NCBI GenBank assembly: GCA_038501195.1 | Contig: JBBPUQ010000005.1 | Location: forward strand, 3,162,001 to 3,226,000 | DNA from: Nemania diffusa | Lineage: Eukaryota; Ascomycota; Sordariomycetes; Xylariales; Xylariaceae | Length of the DNA stretch: 64,000 bases | Direction: 5' to 3' | Shown here: piece after piece, positions 1 through 12,695 of the stretch | How positions within the stretch are numbered: position 1 is the first letter of the stretch | How the letters are laid out: every line of letters starts with the position of its first letter | Notes under the pieces: generated by a model | Told to the model about the DNA's origin: nothing | The model's input: the letters and a program-made list of their open reading frames with translations, nothing else | Databases searched by the model: none | Program-made: the position numbers and the translations under genes

Positions 1-3000
1 CCAATGCTTCTAGTGGCACCGGTACCAGTAGCTCGCGAGATTGCATGCGACTAATACACTACATATGCGTAGCAAGGAGCACAGGTACCTCTATACTTGA
101 TACCTTCGTAGGATGTTGGTAGTGCAACACATGCTGTATGTACATTCCTGGGTGTAGGGCTTTAGAAAGGCCTAATAGTAAGGCATTCGGCAGGACACGC
201 ATGTAGATAATCGCTTAAGTTCTCTAGCACATCCAAATTATCTAGTGCGCTTTAGGAAACAGGGACGTGGGGTGCTAGACAAGACAGATACTGTAGCATG
301 TTCTTACCTACATAAGGTATGTAGTTAATTCGGTCGATACAGAATACAGCAATGGCCGTGTTACCGTAACCATATTACACGCCGTAACTTGGTGTTGCGC
401 TTCCTCTTTGCTTAGAGATTACACCTTCATGTCTCGGGAAATGCTACGAGGCCAGCATATGTAGTTCAAATTAAAAATGACGAGTCTGCACTGTAGATAG
501 ATGATGGCAGAGGTGTTGGTTCTCTGTACTTTTATACTTGTCGCAGGCGTCTACTCTGTACCCAGTTAATTACTCTCTTTTCGGTGTTACCGTCCGGAAA
601 AAAGCAGCGTGCTTCCGACAAGCAAAGTAACTACCCTGCCGTTCCGGTGTTTCGACCTTTCTGTCTCCTTCTACAGTAGGTATCTACCGCGTAAGTACAG
701 TACATGCCTACAAGTATGTAGACGATGATACTAGATCTGCCGGGACTGTCGAGCTAAGTAACAAATGCAAATGCGTGGCCCCTTTTGGCGCCGTTTTAGA
801 CGTTTGGGGGCGAGCCGGATCAAATTCCCAACTACCTACCTACCTAGGTAGATTAGGTAGGCTGCTACTCAGCTACTGTATCATACCTTGACAAAGTCCC
901 AAAGTGGAGCCAGGCTGGGGAAGCGTGGGGAGCCCTCAGCTCTTTGGGACGCTTCCCCGACACTGGCTTTGCAGGCGGTGCAGCCCGCATGGCAGGCATG
1001 GGGTGAGCAGTATGCTTCGCCCCTTCTTGCATGAGACTTACTACCTACCTAGGTAAGTAGCCGTCTACTTACTGTGTGGGGGTTATGTAGCTGTCTATCA
1101 TATCATTCCAGGTAGGTTAGCTACCTATATTTACCTGTTTTTAGTTTACTAAGGTTGTTTTTCATTTGGTGTTATTTTTAAAGCAGAAATAAAATTCAAG
1201 CTCCGTCCGCCCTGGCAAAAGGGTTTATTCATCGTCCCTACATACACTATATTGACAGTGGCCAGGAATCAACACCATCCACGCCACGCCGTGAAACCTG
1301 GCCGGAATGATATGTCAATAGTTTGGGATGCCTATTAAACCGTCCGAGTTTTGCAGTCCCGTCGACCCAGGTTAAAACGACGATCGTAGTAGGTACATAC
1401 ATAGGACCCTAGTGTCAAGGGCTTATTAGCCTCGGGCGGATCACGGGCCCTGGCCGCTCGGGAAGAATTGTTCCAAGAATATTCTTTGCATGATTCCTTA
1501 CGGCTAAGAGTACCTAATTAAGGAGAAGGAAGTTCAAGGTTCAAGGGCCAGGCCAAAACCAGCAGAATCCAGGACACGTCCTTCCTAACACAGCCAGACC
1601 CAGCTAACACGCTACAGAGTGCCTACGACTGCGTACAGTGAGTTTGCTCTCTTCTCCCTTTCACCGGCTACCTACATACATACCTACATATACCTACCTA
1701 CATGTGGGTACATACTATCTACAACTATACGTATGTAGATTACCTGTGCCACTCGTGCCTGGGCAACAGGCCATCTACATACAGTAGGGATCCTGTTGGT
1801 GATGCTTGGTTCAGGCTTACTACTAAAATATTTGGTTCCTACACGGATCGCTCCAGCTCACTGTTCCGGTTTCCCGAGCCCAAGGGGTATCAAAGGGTAT
1901 TCTGACAAAAACACATCGATCTATCACCGGTCCCACGGGGTTCATTGTACACGTACCCTACATATTCTGTATCATACCATGTCTTTCTTTCTCTTCCCTC
2001 TTGCTCGATTTGCTGCACAGGGCCGATGACCTTTTCTTTGCTCGACGCGTCTCAATCACTATCCATCATGGCACACCAAAAGAAAGCTATATAAAAAGAC
2101 ACTCGTAGTGACCCGCACACGTGGCGTAGCGCTCAACGGGACGATCTAGGTAACATCCGCTCCTGGAGTATTTCCCAAAACAGAGCAAGGCGGTTTGGCG
2201 GTTTGCCTCTGCTCTCCTGTACTAGTCACTAGGGGTTGGTTCCCTTAGGTCCCCCTCAAGCTCCAATCTCCAATCTCCAACCCCTTGGTCCTCGTCGAAA
2301 CAAACCCATCATCACAAAATTCCAAGACAAGATCCACGTCTGTTTTCAGCTTACATCATTATCCGACCCAACATCTCCCGTCTTACGTTTCTTATTCGCA
2401 GGACAATGACGACTAAGGTTGAACAACTCATCATCTCAACATCCACTTCTCATGCTATTGTTGGAGGGGGGTCGCTTGTGGGGTGGCATCCAGCCCAAAC
2501 CGAAACCCCCAGACTCAGACTCAGGAGAAACTTGATACCCCATACCTACAGTACAACAGTCTAGGTACTTACATAGGTATTGCCCCATGGGTCATACCCA
2601 ACAACTTGTTTGATCCGTGTCATCGGGAATCGGCCCCACGATGTCACCCTTCCGCTCACATCCGGAATCCCGCATTCATAGGCGATAGGTAACCCCCGAC
2701 CGTGGACATCAATCTCGACGCTTTATTATTAGTGACCTGCTCTCTGTGCTCTGTCCCCCCTCTGTCTCGTATAGGTACATGCCAGGGGCGAAGTTGCGGT
2801 GTACTTGCTAGAGCCTGCAAGCTGCAGCCTACAGTTAGCGGTAGGGCAAGCTGAGCGCAGACTCCCGCAATAGTCCTTGGTCAAACTCGCTCACTCACTC
2901 ACCCACTCACCATCTACTCCAAACGACTATTTCCATCCGGTTCCCTTTACTTCATTCCATACGCCCGTAGTCCGGGTATTCACCCGAGACTCTCTCACCA

Positions 3001-3690
3001 TCTAAACATATGCGACTTTTACCTCCCAGCCAGCTCCGATAGTCGTCACTGCCCAAGGCGCATCTCCCGACGATCCAGGCCAGTCCAGTGAAGCAATCAC
3101 CATGAGTGATTTATTGGTTGGAGCCTGACTCATCAAGTTAATGATAACGAGTGCTGCGTGCGGATGTAAATGCTACGCTCGAGCTGACATAGCCTCAGCT
3201 GATGATGCCTAACCAAGACCGGTTACGAAGAAAAATAGGAATCAATCACACTAAAAGCTCCCTCCCCGCCGCCGCCAAGTACGATATTGATTTGCGCGGA
3301 GGCGATGGGAGGGTTGCACGTAATCCCGTAGCAAATGCTATGTTTAGAAAGGGGGTATTGATTGTCAGCATCCCACGGACGGCATGTCTCTAGCGTGAGC
3401 CATGTCATCGTCTCTTAGGAATCGGGGAGAGGCATCGTCTCCTTTTCAAGCAGCTTTGAGCTAGGAATCTTTCCGGTGTTCTGCGCACTTCATCGAAAAT
3501 TTCTCCAAAATTTGCCCACCATTCTCTCACTTCCTAGGTCACGTGGCTCTATTTTTCTTGATCTTGTAACGGCATGAAGTCATTCGACTCGTAGGTACTG
3601 ATACACAATCTAGATACACAAGCACCATAACCATAGTTAATCTTTCTTACCCATTCCTTTCAGATATAACGCCTTTTTCCTGTTCCTCAC
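1..3690. other. Long non-coding stretch with TACCTA-type motifs
   Basis: I find no convincing gene here; the few open frames are under 80 codons and lack recognisable protein features. The stretch has repeated short motifs of the ACCTACCTAGGTAGGT type near 830-860, 1040-1060, 1105-1130 and 1670-1705. Pyrimidine-rich runs near 2250-2420 and 2880-3000 look like fungal promoter or leader DNA, but I see no matching coding start. A small or lineage-specific gene cannot be excluded. Confidence 0.5.
828..860. repeat. TACCTA/TAGGTA near-palindromic repeat run
   Basis: Three consecutive ACCT-type tetramers run into CTAGGTAG and then TTAGGTAGG, giving an imperfect palindrome. The same motif family recurs at 1041-1060, 1105-1130, 9660-9680, 36080-36110, 51000-51080 and 61035-61060. 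Runs of this kind are scattered through intergenic DNA of many Sordariomycetes. No function is inferred. Confidence 0.6.
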
Positions 3691-5856
3691 TCATTCCATC
3701 TCAGGTCGAGGTCTCCGCGGCCTCCGTCGAGAACCTGGACCTCCAAAGGGGGGTACGGGCCTGTAGGGACTAGGTTTCCCAGACATCGAATCGCTATCGT
3801 CCGAGATACGCGACTCATGCGATGCGGAATCCGACCGTCGCCGTTCTTCCTTCGTCCTTATCTCTCGGTCCTCGAGCCATCGTGGTCCTTCCCGAACTAT
3901 CTTATGATCCACTTGTTCTAGCCGGGCCTTCGGCTGGGATTGAGTCTGCTTCTCCTCAAGTACGTGCGGAACACACTTGCCCGGGTCTGGTATTTCTTCG
4001 ACCGTATCCGCCACCGTGTGGGCAGCAATTATCGAATCCTGGTTCTTCGCATCCGGCAATCTAGATCCGTCCGTAGTAGGGTTGCTGCTCTTTGAACTCT
4101 GAGGGGCGAGGCTGGTACGGCTCCAGCCATTCTTGGGGGAGACGGCCCCCCTTTCGGACTCATCAATTTGTTCCTCGCTCTCCATTGTTGTAGACGGTGA
4201 ATGTTGAGCGGGTGTTTCTAGAGAGGAGGATGTATCCACGTGACTGTTTCTCGCGCCAACTATCGGCGTCGTAGTCTGCTTGTTGGGCGGGCAGAGGTTT
4301 TTGGGGCAGTGCATCTCGCCGCACAACGAACAGTTCACGTGAGTGCGTCTGTTGCATGGGTGTATTTGCGGCCTCATCGGATCCAATATATCAAGCGTAA
4401 GGCAGTCCCTCGATGATTCTGATCCCAGGAAATGTTCCTCGGGGGTGCAACCCTCGCGGGCTATTGCATTGGCTTGAGCTTGCTGTTATGTACCATCAGC
4501 ACTGTATGATCCCAGTAGAATAAAACCATAGATATCCTTGCCGTCTTAGACACCCTATTGATATTGTCCCAGTATACAAAAGATTAAGGACCCTCCAGAA
4601 TTACACAGTCTTGATCTTTGGGGATTGCCTATATCTTGAGTACTTACACTCTTATCAGTCCAACGTTTACCGGGACGTAGTTCAGATATTGTTTCACTGA
4701 CGGGGGGTCTCAATGAGGGTGATTTGTGTAAGAATAGTGGTTTGGGGAAGATGCTACCATTTCGTGTCTCCGCGTCACGCTCCATAGCATTAGACGAACT
4801 CTGAAATGACGTTCTATATGCCGGTCGTTGAGGCAGATTCCCAATACTCTCAGTATCCGAGCCACTACGTCTAGAGGGCGATACCCATCGCCTCTGGTCG
4901 TCAAGGCGGTCGAGAACGGAGCTGTCACGCCGCCTCTCTCTAGGCCTCTGGCGTCGGTCAGGAGCAGTCTCAAACCGAGAATACGACTTGATTTCGCTGG
5001 AGATCTGTCGCTGGATCTCCTTTGATACAACGATTATTACGTTGTCAGGCTCTCCCGACTCGTATGCGAGTGGATGACTTTGCCGATGATTGGCTAACTC
5101 GATGTTGGCCTTCTTAACCGTGCAGAGCAAGTTTTTCACTTGCTCTAGTAATATTGCGCTGCTCGTCGTACAGGTTAACGACTATCCGTTATGATCTAGG
5201 TAAACAGTAGCATAGAGCACGTACGTCTTATCATCTTTCTTCTCCATCGAGCTTTCTAACAGGAAGAGCGTCGTCAGAGTGTTTACAATTGCCGACACCG
5301 TTCGAACACTTAGACGTAGATCTGTAACGTCTGGCTTGTCCAGGATATACTTAATTCGTTCCAGGATATTCTCTGCCACCGGAGTCAGTAACTAGTCTTT
5401 TGAGCAGAGTCGCCCGTAGTAGCAGAAATAATATTGGTCTCGATAGGCGATACTACTCCCCCGGAATTCAAACTAAAAAGTAAGAACAAAACTCGATTTG
5501 CAATATCACGTACCCAAACGCGTCAAGTTCCCATTGGCCAACGCAGCAAAGCGGCTGACGAGGTTCGCCATCTTATCACAGATAGACTCGCACTGCCTCT
5601 TGATATTCGAGACCAGCTTATCTCGCTCCCCCTGCTTTTTCCTCCCTTTGGTCTTCATAACGCGGCTTGCGAGTTCGGTGAAGAAGTTCAGCATGCCGGT
5701 ATAAATCGATGTCTCCATCAGGAAGGATTCCACTTCCTCTGGGGCCTTACGGAGTTTTCTGATGAAATGCCGCAGACGTGTCATGAGCTTCACGGCCTCG
5801 CCCGTTAGCTGCATGATAGAAGCCACGGAGCCGATTACGGCCAACGCCTCTGCCAT
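3691..5856 (-). CDS. Orphan STAND-type fungal N-terminal domain protein
   Basis: Four exons reconstruct to 597 aa: 5856-5514, 5372-5225, 5158-4648 and 4482-3691. Introns of 141, 66 and 165 bp start GTACGT, GTACGT and GTAAGT and keep one frame. The first ~165 residues begin MAEALAVIGSVASIMQLTGE, an all-helical opening typical of the N-terminal domain on many fungal STAND/NLR-like and ankyrin proteins. The exon 2 segment (ILERIKYILDKPDV) fits that family. No NACHT, NB-ARC or repeat domain follows. The rest is polar and disordered, with RRRD and SPSRRSGSD stretches. A Cys/His cluster lies near residues 377-398 (CNRRTHVNCSLCGEMHC) and could bind zinc. Family role is at best signalling or incompatibility-like; the function here is unknown. 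The domain call is from sequence character, not from a search. Confidence 0.72.
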
Positions 5857-7258
5857 GGCCGATAAACTATCTACCGATTAATATGTAAGGAGCAGTCTCT
5901 GGTATAACTATGCGAATAGTAATACAATGATTACTACGGCGATTGTGAGGTCGTGTGGTCGGAGATTTAAGGTTAGGTGTTTACGAGTATCAAGACATTA
6001 TATCCGCGTTCTATCCTCCACCTATTTACACAGCATCGCACCCATGCTTATCAGACAACAATTCCCAGCCTCCCACCGAAAGAGCCGTGCCTTGGGAACT
6101 GCCTTGGGGAAGTGAGGGTGTAGCAGTAGTTACGCCAATTCGCCGCGAACCGTGCATTGCCTGTTGCGACTCTACTCTCCCCGCTCGTGCAGCCTGCATC
6201 AGGTACCAGCACCAGCGCCTCTTTCTAATATACGCGCTCCTAGTGATTGGTTTCTACATTTCACCGAAACTGATTCTCTTTCGAGCACATTCCAAACGTT
6301 CGGATCAGCAGTGCGCTGCGACCTACGGCTTGCGTGAGGGTGATGCAAGAAATTTCCAATTAGCTTAAGTAGGGAATCCACAGATTCCCTCCTCATCACC
6401 ACGAGAACTTCATGTTGTGCTGTTAGGTGCTATCGTGGCTCGGGGAGGTCGATAGTAACGAGAAGGCTTAGACGTGGAATTACCATAGTAATAACAATGC
6501 GCCGTGTGATATCTAGAGTCGTTGGTAAAACGTCTGCTGTCCCAGCTTAGGTATAGTAATAGTAATAGTAAATGAGAGATGATTGTGCATGCAGAACTTT
6601 CGAATATTCAATGTGCTTCACATGAGAACAAGCTAGAACAATCTTCGATTAAACTTAAAATCATATGATTAGACTTGCATTTGTGGTATCGACGAGGGAT
6701 AAGACATGCAGGGTGGTATTCCGATTCAATTTTCGGGGCGTTCCTCCAGAGATCGTGGGCTTAACCGCCGCATATTACTAGTACTGGTATTAATCGTGAG
6801 AAATGATCTATTATAGTTATTTGTGCTAGGACTGTGATGTGGTGAGGTACCTGCTAGATACCTAGCGGTCGAACTACAGTATGTACGATTGAATAGATGA
6901 TGATATGCAGTCCTGTCGGGAATACGGTGAGCTCGCGCTGACAAGACCTACCTGGGAACATAAAAGAGGGGGTACCTCGGCCCAGGAATATCTAGACTAG
7001 TCTAGTCCAGTCTTGGAGATCATCTTAGAGTAGGTAAATAAACATGAGATCAATTGTAGGAAGAAAAAGCAGAAACTATGAGATTGCCTATCTTCTTTTA
7101 AACTTTTTTTTCTCAAAAATAATAGTAAACAAGAAATAAGCAAGCCGAGTATAGGCCCATTTGTGAAAAAGACCAATCATTTATATACCTAGAGGTGTTG
7201 TGAAGTCATAGCCGAGGACGGAATGCAAGTAGCATAGGCTAGGGACGTATCAACAAAC
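5857..7258. other. Intergenic region, divergent promoters
   Basis: This region separates the minus-strand STAND-type gene from the plus-strand GST-like gene and must hold both promoters. I see AT-rich segments, a short AGTAAT microsatellite near 6550-6570 and no credible coding region. Open frames near 5955-6368 and 6726-6944 have no recognisable composition or motifs. Confidence 0.5.
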
Positions 7259-8409
7259 ATGGCATCACCTTCAGATCTCCCGATCGTACTCTACCACTAC
7301 GATGTCTCGCCCTACGCCCGGCGACTCGTCTGGTATCTCCAGCTGCGGAAAATCCCCTATTCCCAATGCGCAAGTCTCCCACCTCCACCCCCACACCAGC
7401 CAGACCAACTAACATCCTCCAGATCCAACCACGCATCCTGCCCCGGCCTGACCTAGCCCTCCTAGGCGTCTCCTACCGCCGCATTCCGATCCTCAGCGTC
7501 GGGCGGGACGTCTACCTCGACACGCGGCTGATCCTCCAGAAGCTCGAGGCGCTGTACCCGCCCAGCGCGGCGCACCCAGGCCTCAGCAGCCCCAAGGCGG
7601 AGCACGCGGCGCTCGAGCAGCTTCTCTCGACCCGCGTGATCGAGGGCGACCTCTTCAAGCGCGCCGTGGAGTGCTTCCCCGCGAACGCCTTCGCGGACCC
7701 CGCCTTCCTGCGCGACCGCGCCGCGCTCTACGGCGTCGACGCCGCCAAGGCCGAGGCCGCCGGCACCGCGCTGCCGCTCGCGCCCGAGGCGATGCGGCGG
7801 AGAAGGCCTGAGGCACTCGCGGTCGTGGGGCGGTGGGTGCGTTGGCTCGAGGAGGGCCTGCTCGCTGATGGGCGGGGCTGGATCCTCGACTCTGCCTTGG
7901 ACGGGAGTGGGAGTGGGAATGGGAGCACGGGCCTGTCGCTGGCGGACATAGAGGCTGTGTGGGTGCTGCACTGGCTCCACCGCGTGCCGGGGGCGCTGCC
8001 GTCGGAGATCCTGGGCGCGGACTCCACGCCGCGGGTCTGGGCGTGGGTCAAGAGGTTCGACGGCGCGGTGAAGGACGCGGCGCGAAGCGCGGCTGCGGCG
8101 GTGTCGAGTCTGAAGGGGGAGGAGGCGGCAAGGTTGATTGCGGGCTCTGCGTTCGCGGAACGCGAGGGCGAGGTCCGGCGCGCGGATCCGCTGGTTGATG
8201 CCCGGGGCCTGGTGAAGGGTGCCTCTGTGAGGGTGTGGCCTACGGATTACGGGTCGTCACATAAGGATGCCGGGAGGCTTGTTGCGGTGGATGATACGGA
8301 GTTCGTCATCGAGGCGGAGGGCACGTTTGGTAGTGTGCGGATACATGCTCCCAGAGAGGGGTTCACGATTGCACGGGGTGGCGGAAGCAGCGTGGTTTCT
8401 AAGATATAA
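7259..8409 (+). CDS. Glutathione S-transferase-like protein
   Basis: Two exons, 7259-7369 and 7423-8409, give 365 aa. Residues 1-80 form a thioredoxin-fold GST N-terminal domain: IVLYHYDVSPYARRLVWYL leads into LRKIPYSQC, then GVSYRRIPILSVGRDVYLDT, containing the usual cis-proline context. A helical C-terminal region follows, then an extra ~100-residue tail with a beta-rich end (ASVRVWPTDYG, VRIHAPREGF). The 53-bp intron has a GC donor (GCAAGT) and a CTAAC branch site before CTCCAG. It restores the contiguous reading SQC-IQPRILPRPDLALLG. Family members bind glutathione, but the substrate is unknown and a lost catalytic role is possible. Exon 2 is strongly GC-rich compared with its flanks. Confidence 0.85.
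7370..7422 (+). other. GC-AG intron in the GST-like gene
   Basis: The intron starts GCAAGT directly after the TGC codon and ends CTCCAG, with a CTAAC branch-like site about 10 bases upstream of the acceptor. No GT donor nearby restores the frame. GC donors are a minor class of U2-type introns, and the remaining donor bases match consensus perfectly. Confidence 0.8.
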
Positions 8410-11400
8410 GTAGCATCTCATTACTTGAAGATGTAGACTAGATAATCTAGACCGAAGGTCTAAGCTTATTTCATTTTACATGTAAGTATGTGTTGTTGTA
8501 TTGTGTAAGTTGTAAGTACGATAAATTCACTCCGACTTGTTCGCCCGAGTTGACGGCTCATTTTGAGTAGTCATGTTACATATTTCATAAACTCGCATTA
8601 TTTGGTGGTTTGCTTTTGAGATACGTATAATCGATAATACGAGCCTAGAATATTCGATTTACAAGGGAGAACCTGCGAGCGGGAATCGGTATTGCCCCTT
8701 ATATCCTCGATCCCTACGCATATACTCACTTACATGTATTTAAGATTCATGAGAGTTTACCTTTATTACTCATTGGGGGATATATATGATACTTAAAGGG
8801 TATCAGTATAGTTAATACGATAACTATGAGTTTTAAGATAAAACTTGGGAAAGGGTTGACACAGATGAGCGTCGATACAGATAGTTAGATGACTATTTCA
8901 TCGAAATGTCACCCTCAATACCCAGGCTCGTAAAGCGACAGGATACTGTAGGTATCCATAGTAGCTACAGTATTAGTATACCATTCAGCCAAAAGTGCAT
9001 GGGGCAGAATGGGGCAGTATGGGACTAGTAATACACGTGTTGATTGGTCAACGTCCACTAACTCCGAAAAGGCTCGCGATCGATTTGCCGTTTTCTGTTT
9101 TTCTTTGATCCACTTCTGCCGGCCCTGTCGAACGATGACGACAACGACTGAAGCCTCTTGGGTGGCACAGCAGCTCCTAAATGCCACCTTACCATGTACA
9201 ATCTTTACCGCGCCATTCGGGAGCCATTTGATTTCGAATCCAATTCGCGCGCAATATCTCGAATTGCTCCCTCAAATTTTGATAGGACACTTTGGCAGAA
9301 GGGTAAGATTGACTGCAATATTTGATTATATAGCAGTGCAGTTATACTCTGCACCTACTTGGGAATAGCCAGGTACAAGGTACGGGATGAGGGTACATAC
9401 GCAGTATACGTTGTTGCTCCGAGAGGGTCGGCTAACCCCAGGCTCGTGTCTCTGATAGGTCGTGTATGTAGGCCAGTTAAGCGACAACAAGCTTTGAAGG
9501 TACCGTCACAGAGCATTTAGCGGGGAAGGCCCTGCTGCTGCTGCAAGGCGTTGCGTCATCAGGAGGACAGACGTGTTGCCCTTGCCTTTTGTTCTTCACG
9601 TTTAGGCGTTATAATCATCGAGGGACATCTCGCCGCAATTATCAATTAATAATCAACAAAGCCCTTACTACCTACCTACTTATGTATGTGCAACTGTCTA
9701 CTGTCTTAGTAATGTAACTGCCCTGAAGGCTATGGCACTGATAGTAATGTGCTGTATAGTTAAGAAGGCTTTTCTCGACTTGCAGGTCCAGGGGTATGAG
9801 AGCTGGTAGACGATCTAGATTGATAGGTAAGGTCTCATGCTTAAGAGTACTTAGGTAGGTATTCGTTATCAGTTTTGTAAGGCTTTGACATTGACATCGA
9901 ACACTTATTTACGTTTTAAGCATCTCCTTTGTGAGCGAAGGAAAATTATCATGGGCAGAATACCTAAGGTAGTCTTCTCACAGTTTGTCTAGATTTAATA
10001 AACACTGGGTGAGTACTTGACAGACCCACATTAGTAGGAAATGACGTAACGTTGTCGCGAGATAATCCTTGCTGGTCATACACAATGAACTGGAGCCCCC
10101 GAGCATTGACAGTCTCACATTCTCTTTTGTTTTGCTCTTCTTCCTTTTTTTTAGTTCAGTATTACTAGGTATGTAATAATACCTTACACGCAAGGGATGA
10201 CGAAATAACTAATCGTTTAAGACTGCCCTGCTCCATGCAAAGCAAACAAGCTGCAATGTGGGTAGTATGTATAAGCGTATGCGTACTCTGTACTGTAAGT
10301 GGTTTTGGATGAAGGCATAGTCTATGCCACCTACGCTACGTGTAATTGTATGTATGTACCAGTATGCGTCAGACAGGTATAAATTACATATAACGGCTTT
10401 GGAGTTAGATTTTATGATCTAGCCCTATACAGTACCGTGCTATACCTATTACTGAACACCACCTTGCCTACTTGGGGCACCTAGTGTGGTGCTAGGACTA
10501 CGAAGTGGACATCTAGGATTGAAAAGGATCTATCGTATGAGCAACCGCAAATTATCAATGAAGCCAAAGCTGCACCAACGGCCCCCTTGATACCTACAAT
10601 ACGCTCTGCCCTTCGGTGTGTCGGTTTCTCATTTGTCAGACACGCGGTCTAGAAGGACTCACGAAAGAGCACGTATCCACCACCCATACGGCTAGTAGTG
10701 TACTTGCTTGTAGGTAGTGTAATGTGTAGTGTACTGTAGTAGTGAGTACTGTTGGCTCAAACTTTTTTTTTCGCTACGGTAAATCCAGGCTGATTCACTT
10801 TTTTTTTTTTTTTTGCGGCTCACGGTCCTCCACACTCCATCCGGACAGTCTGATCCAGAGGTGCGCCAATCACGTAAGTGCGCCACGTTTGGAAGCAGCA
10901 CGGGAGTCGCTCTGAATGAAGGCAAGTCCCGTTTGGTTTGTTGTATGAATTTATCTAACCTGGTTTGGGACGCCCTTTGTCAGCCAATAGTAGGGAGGGT
11001 TGACACCTTTGTCCTGCCGTTTTTATGCTAGCGTCATCCTTGGCTATGCGAACCGCGATCAGTCTTCCGCAACTTGACTCCTGGTCTTGATTGCTGCATT
11101 CTTCTTTTATGGTATCATTGGTCCAATACCTATGCGTAGCTCAACGTTTGTCGTTTCATCGCGATCTCTACTGGTTACAATGTTTGCGCTGCTGGTAAAA
11201 CAGAAGCCACCTACATGTACTGTGTAGTATAATTGCCTACATATAGCTTATTTGAAGACATGGAGGTCGGGGGTGTCACTTGAGGCTGGTACGTGCCATA
11301 TTTTTTTCTTCTTGTTTTCTTTGAGTGAGTACTAGAATTCTCTATTTAACTGGTTACCGGTGCATGTAATTCGATGTATTAATAATCCTGAACGTGAAAG

Positions 11401-12695
11401 TATGTGTTACTGTACAACCACAATTCTCACCTTTCGGTGATGGGGTGATTTGAGACTGGGGTACAGGAGGACACGACAGGTACCGATTGCCCAGGTGTAA
11501 TGTAATACCACCTACCTTAGTAGCATCATGTTATAGGTAGATAAATCTACCGAGAGAGTAGGTAAGTATGCAGCGAGGTTTGTTAACTCTCAGATAGGTA
11601 TTAAGGAGCAGGTATTGTTTTTTTTAACCTGCTTCGCATCACTTGTGCTGACAGTAACTAAATACATGTGTGCTGCATACCACCTCAGTAAGTGGGTAGG
11701 AAGCTAGATCTGTAGAGTAATACATTTGTTAGCAAGTCATTCAGTGAACAGCATACGTTCTTCTGTTCAATCTGCTTCTGTTCTTTTAATTAGTAGTATT
11801 GTGTAGTATTATGAGGAGGTAGGTAGTAGTGTCAATGCTTTATGTATAGAGTATTTCTAGCATAATGCTATTCCAAGTCTCAATATTAAGGAGGTCTATA
11901 ACTAGTCAACACTACTCTGTGAACCAAAGCCATTCAAATGAAATATGTTACTATGTAACTCATTATGGTTGTTCGATATATATCCAACTTCTATACACTT
12001 GCCATTTATCTTTATCTTTACATATCGTAGATTGAGTAAGATAGGTAGGTGTTGTCAGGAGAGAATCATTCGACAGCAAATCAGTCAGTCGCAGCGAATC
12101 GCAACTGAAGGACAGCGACACTGTAGAGGTACTTGGTGATCGTCGCCCACGACTCGCCCGGGCTGCTATTGGTCAAACACCCAAAGCTGGCCCCTACCGG
12201 TGCCCACCCTTTTTCTTGACTTCGGCTCTACACTACAGACCCCTAGCAAGTGCCAGTCCAGAAAATTCGGGGGGCTTTTCCGTCTGCTGTGCCTGCCCTT
12301 TCCTAAAAAACCACCCCTTATGTCACTTCTTCCCTCATGACCTCATCGCACCAAACTCTCTCAGCACCCTTTCATCCTAACAACGCCCACCCGATACCGA
12401 TACGATACGACATACACACGAGACAGGAAGTCTTAACCATCCCAGGCCTATCCTCGCCGCATATTCGCCCCAGGAGGCTTGCACATTCGAAATACACAAC
12501 CTTGGGGTGTTGTTGTGGTGGCCAGGCTGATTATCTAACTAATTGCAGTGTCTGCTGCCGTGGTGCAAGAGCAGAGGTGGTTTGCCTTTTCTTCTGCAGA
12601 CTGCCTCCCTAAACCGTGCGTCAGACCGTCGTTACATCATATTTCCCTCCCCAACACACACCAGCCATAAAACGAACTTCGTCATCGTCGTCACC
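8410..12695. other. Long intergenic region upstream of atf1
   Basis: About 4.3 kb without a supportable gene. It holds poly-T runs (10763-10770, 10799-10815), TACCTA-type motifs and a TGACGTAA CRE-like site near 10041. Open frames at 9009-9368 and 11945-12139 have no recognisable content. From about 12250 the sequence becomes pyrimidine-rich and looks like the atf1 promoter and leader. TCTAACTAATTGCAG ending at 12548 resembles an intron 3' end, so the leader probably contains an intron. Large upstream regions are common for stress-regulated transcription factors. Confidence 0.5.

Noticed and set aside
5159..5224. In-frame TAG (5182-5184) taken as a disabling stop in the STAND-type gene
   Set aside because: It falls inside a 66-bp intron (GTACGT...CAG) that restores frame on both sides, so the gene need not be a pseudogene.
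7462..7980. 172-codon minus-strand frame over GST exon 2
   Set aside because: Shadow of GC-rich exon with no family resemblance.
9009..9368. 119-codon plus-strand frame
   Set aside because: No recognisable motif, no clear leader or splice signals, overlapped by a minus-strand frame in AT-rich intergenic DNA.
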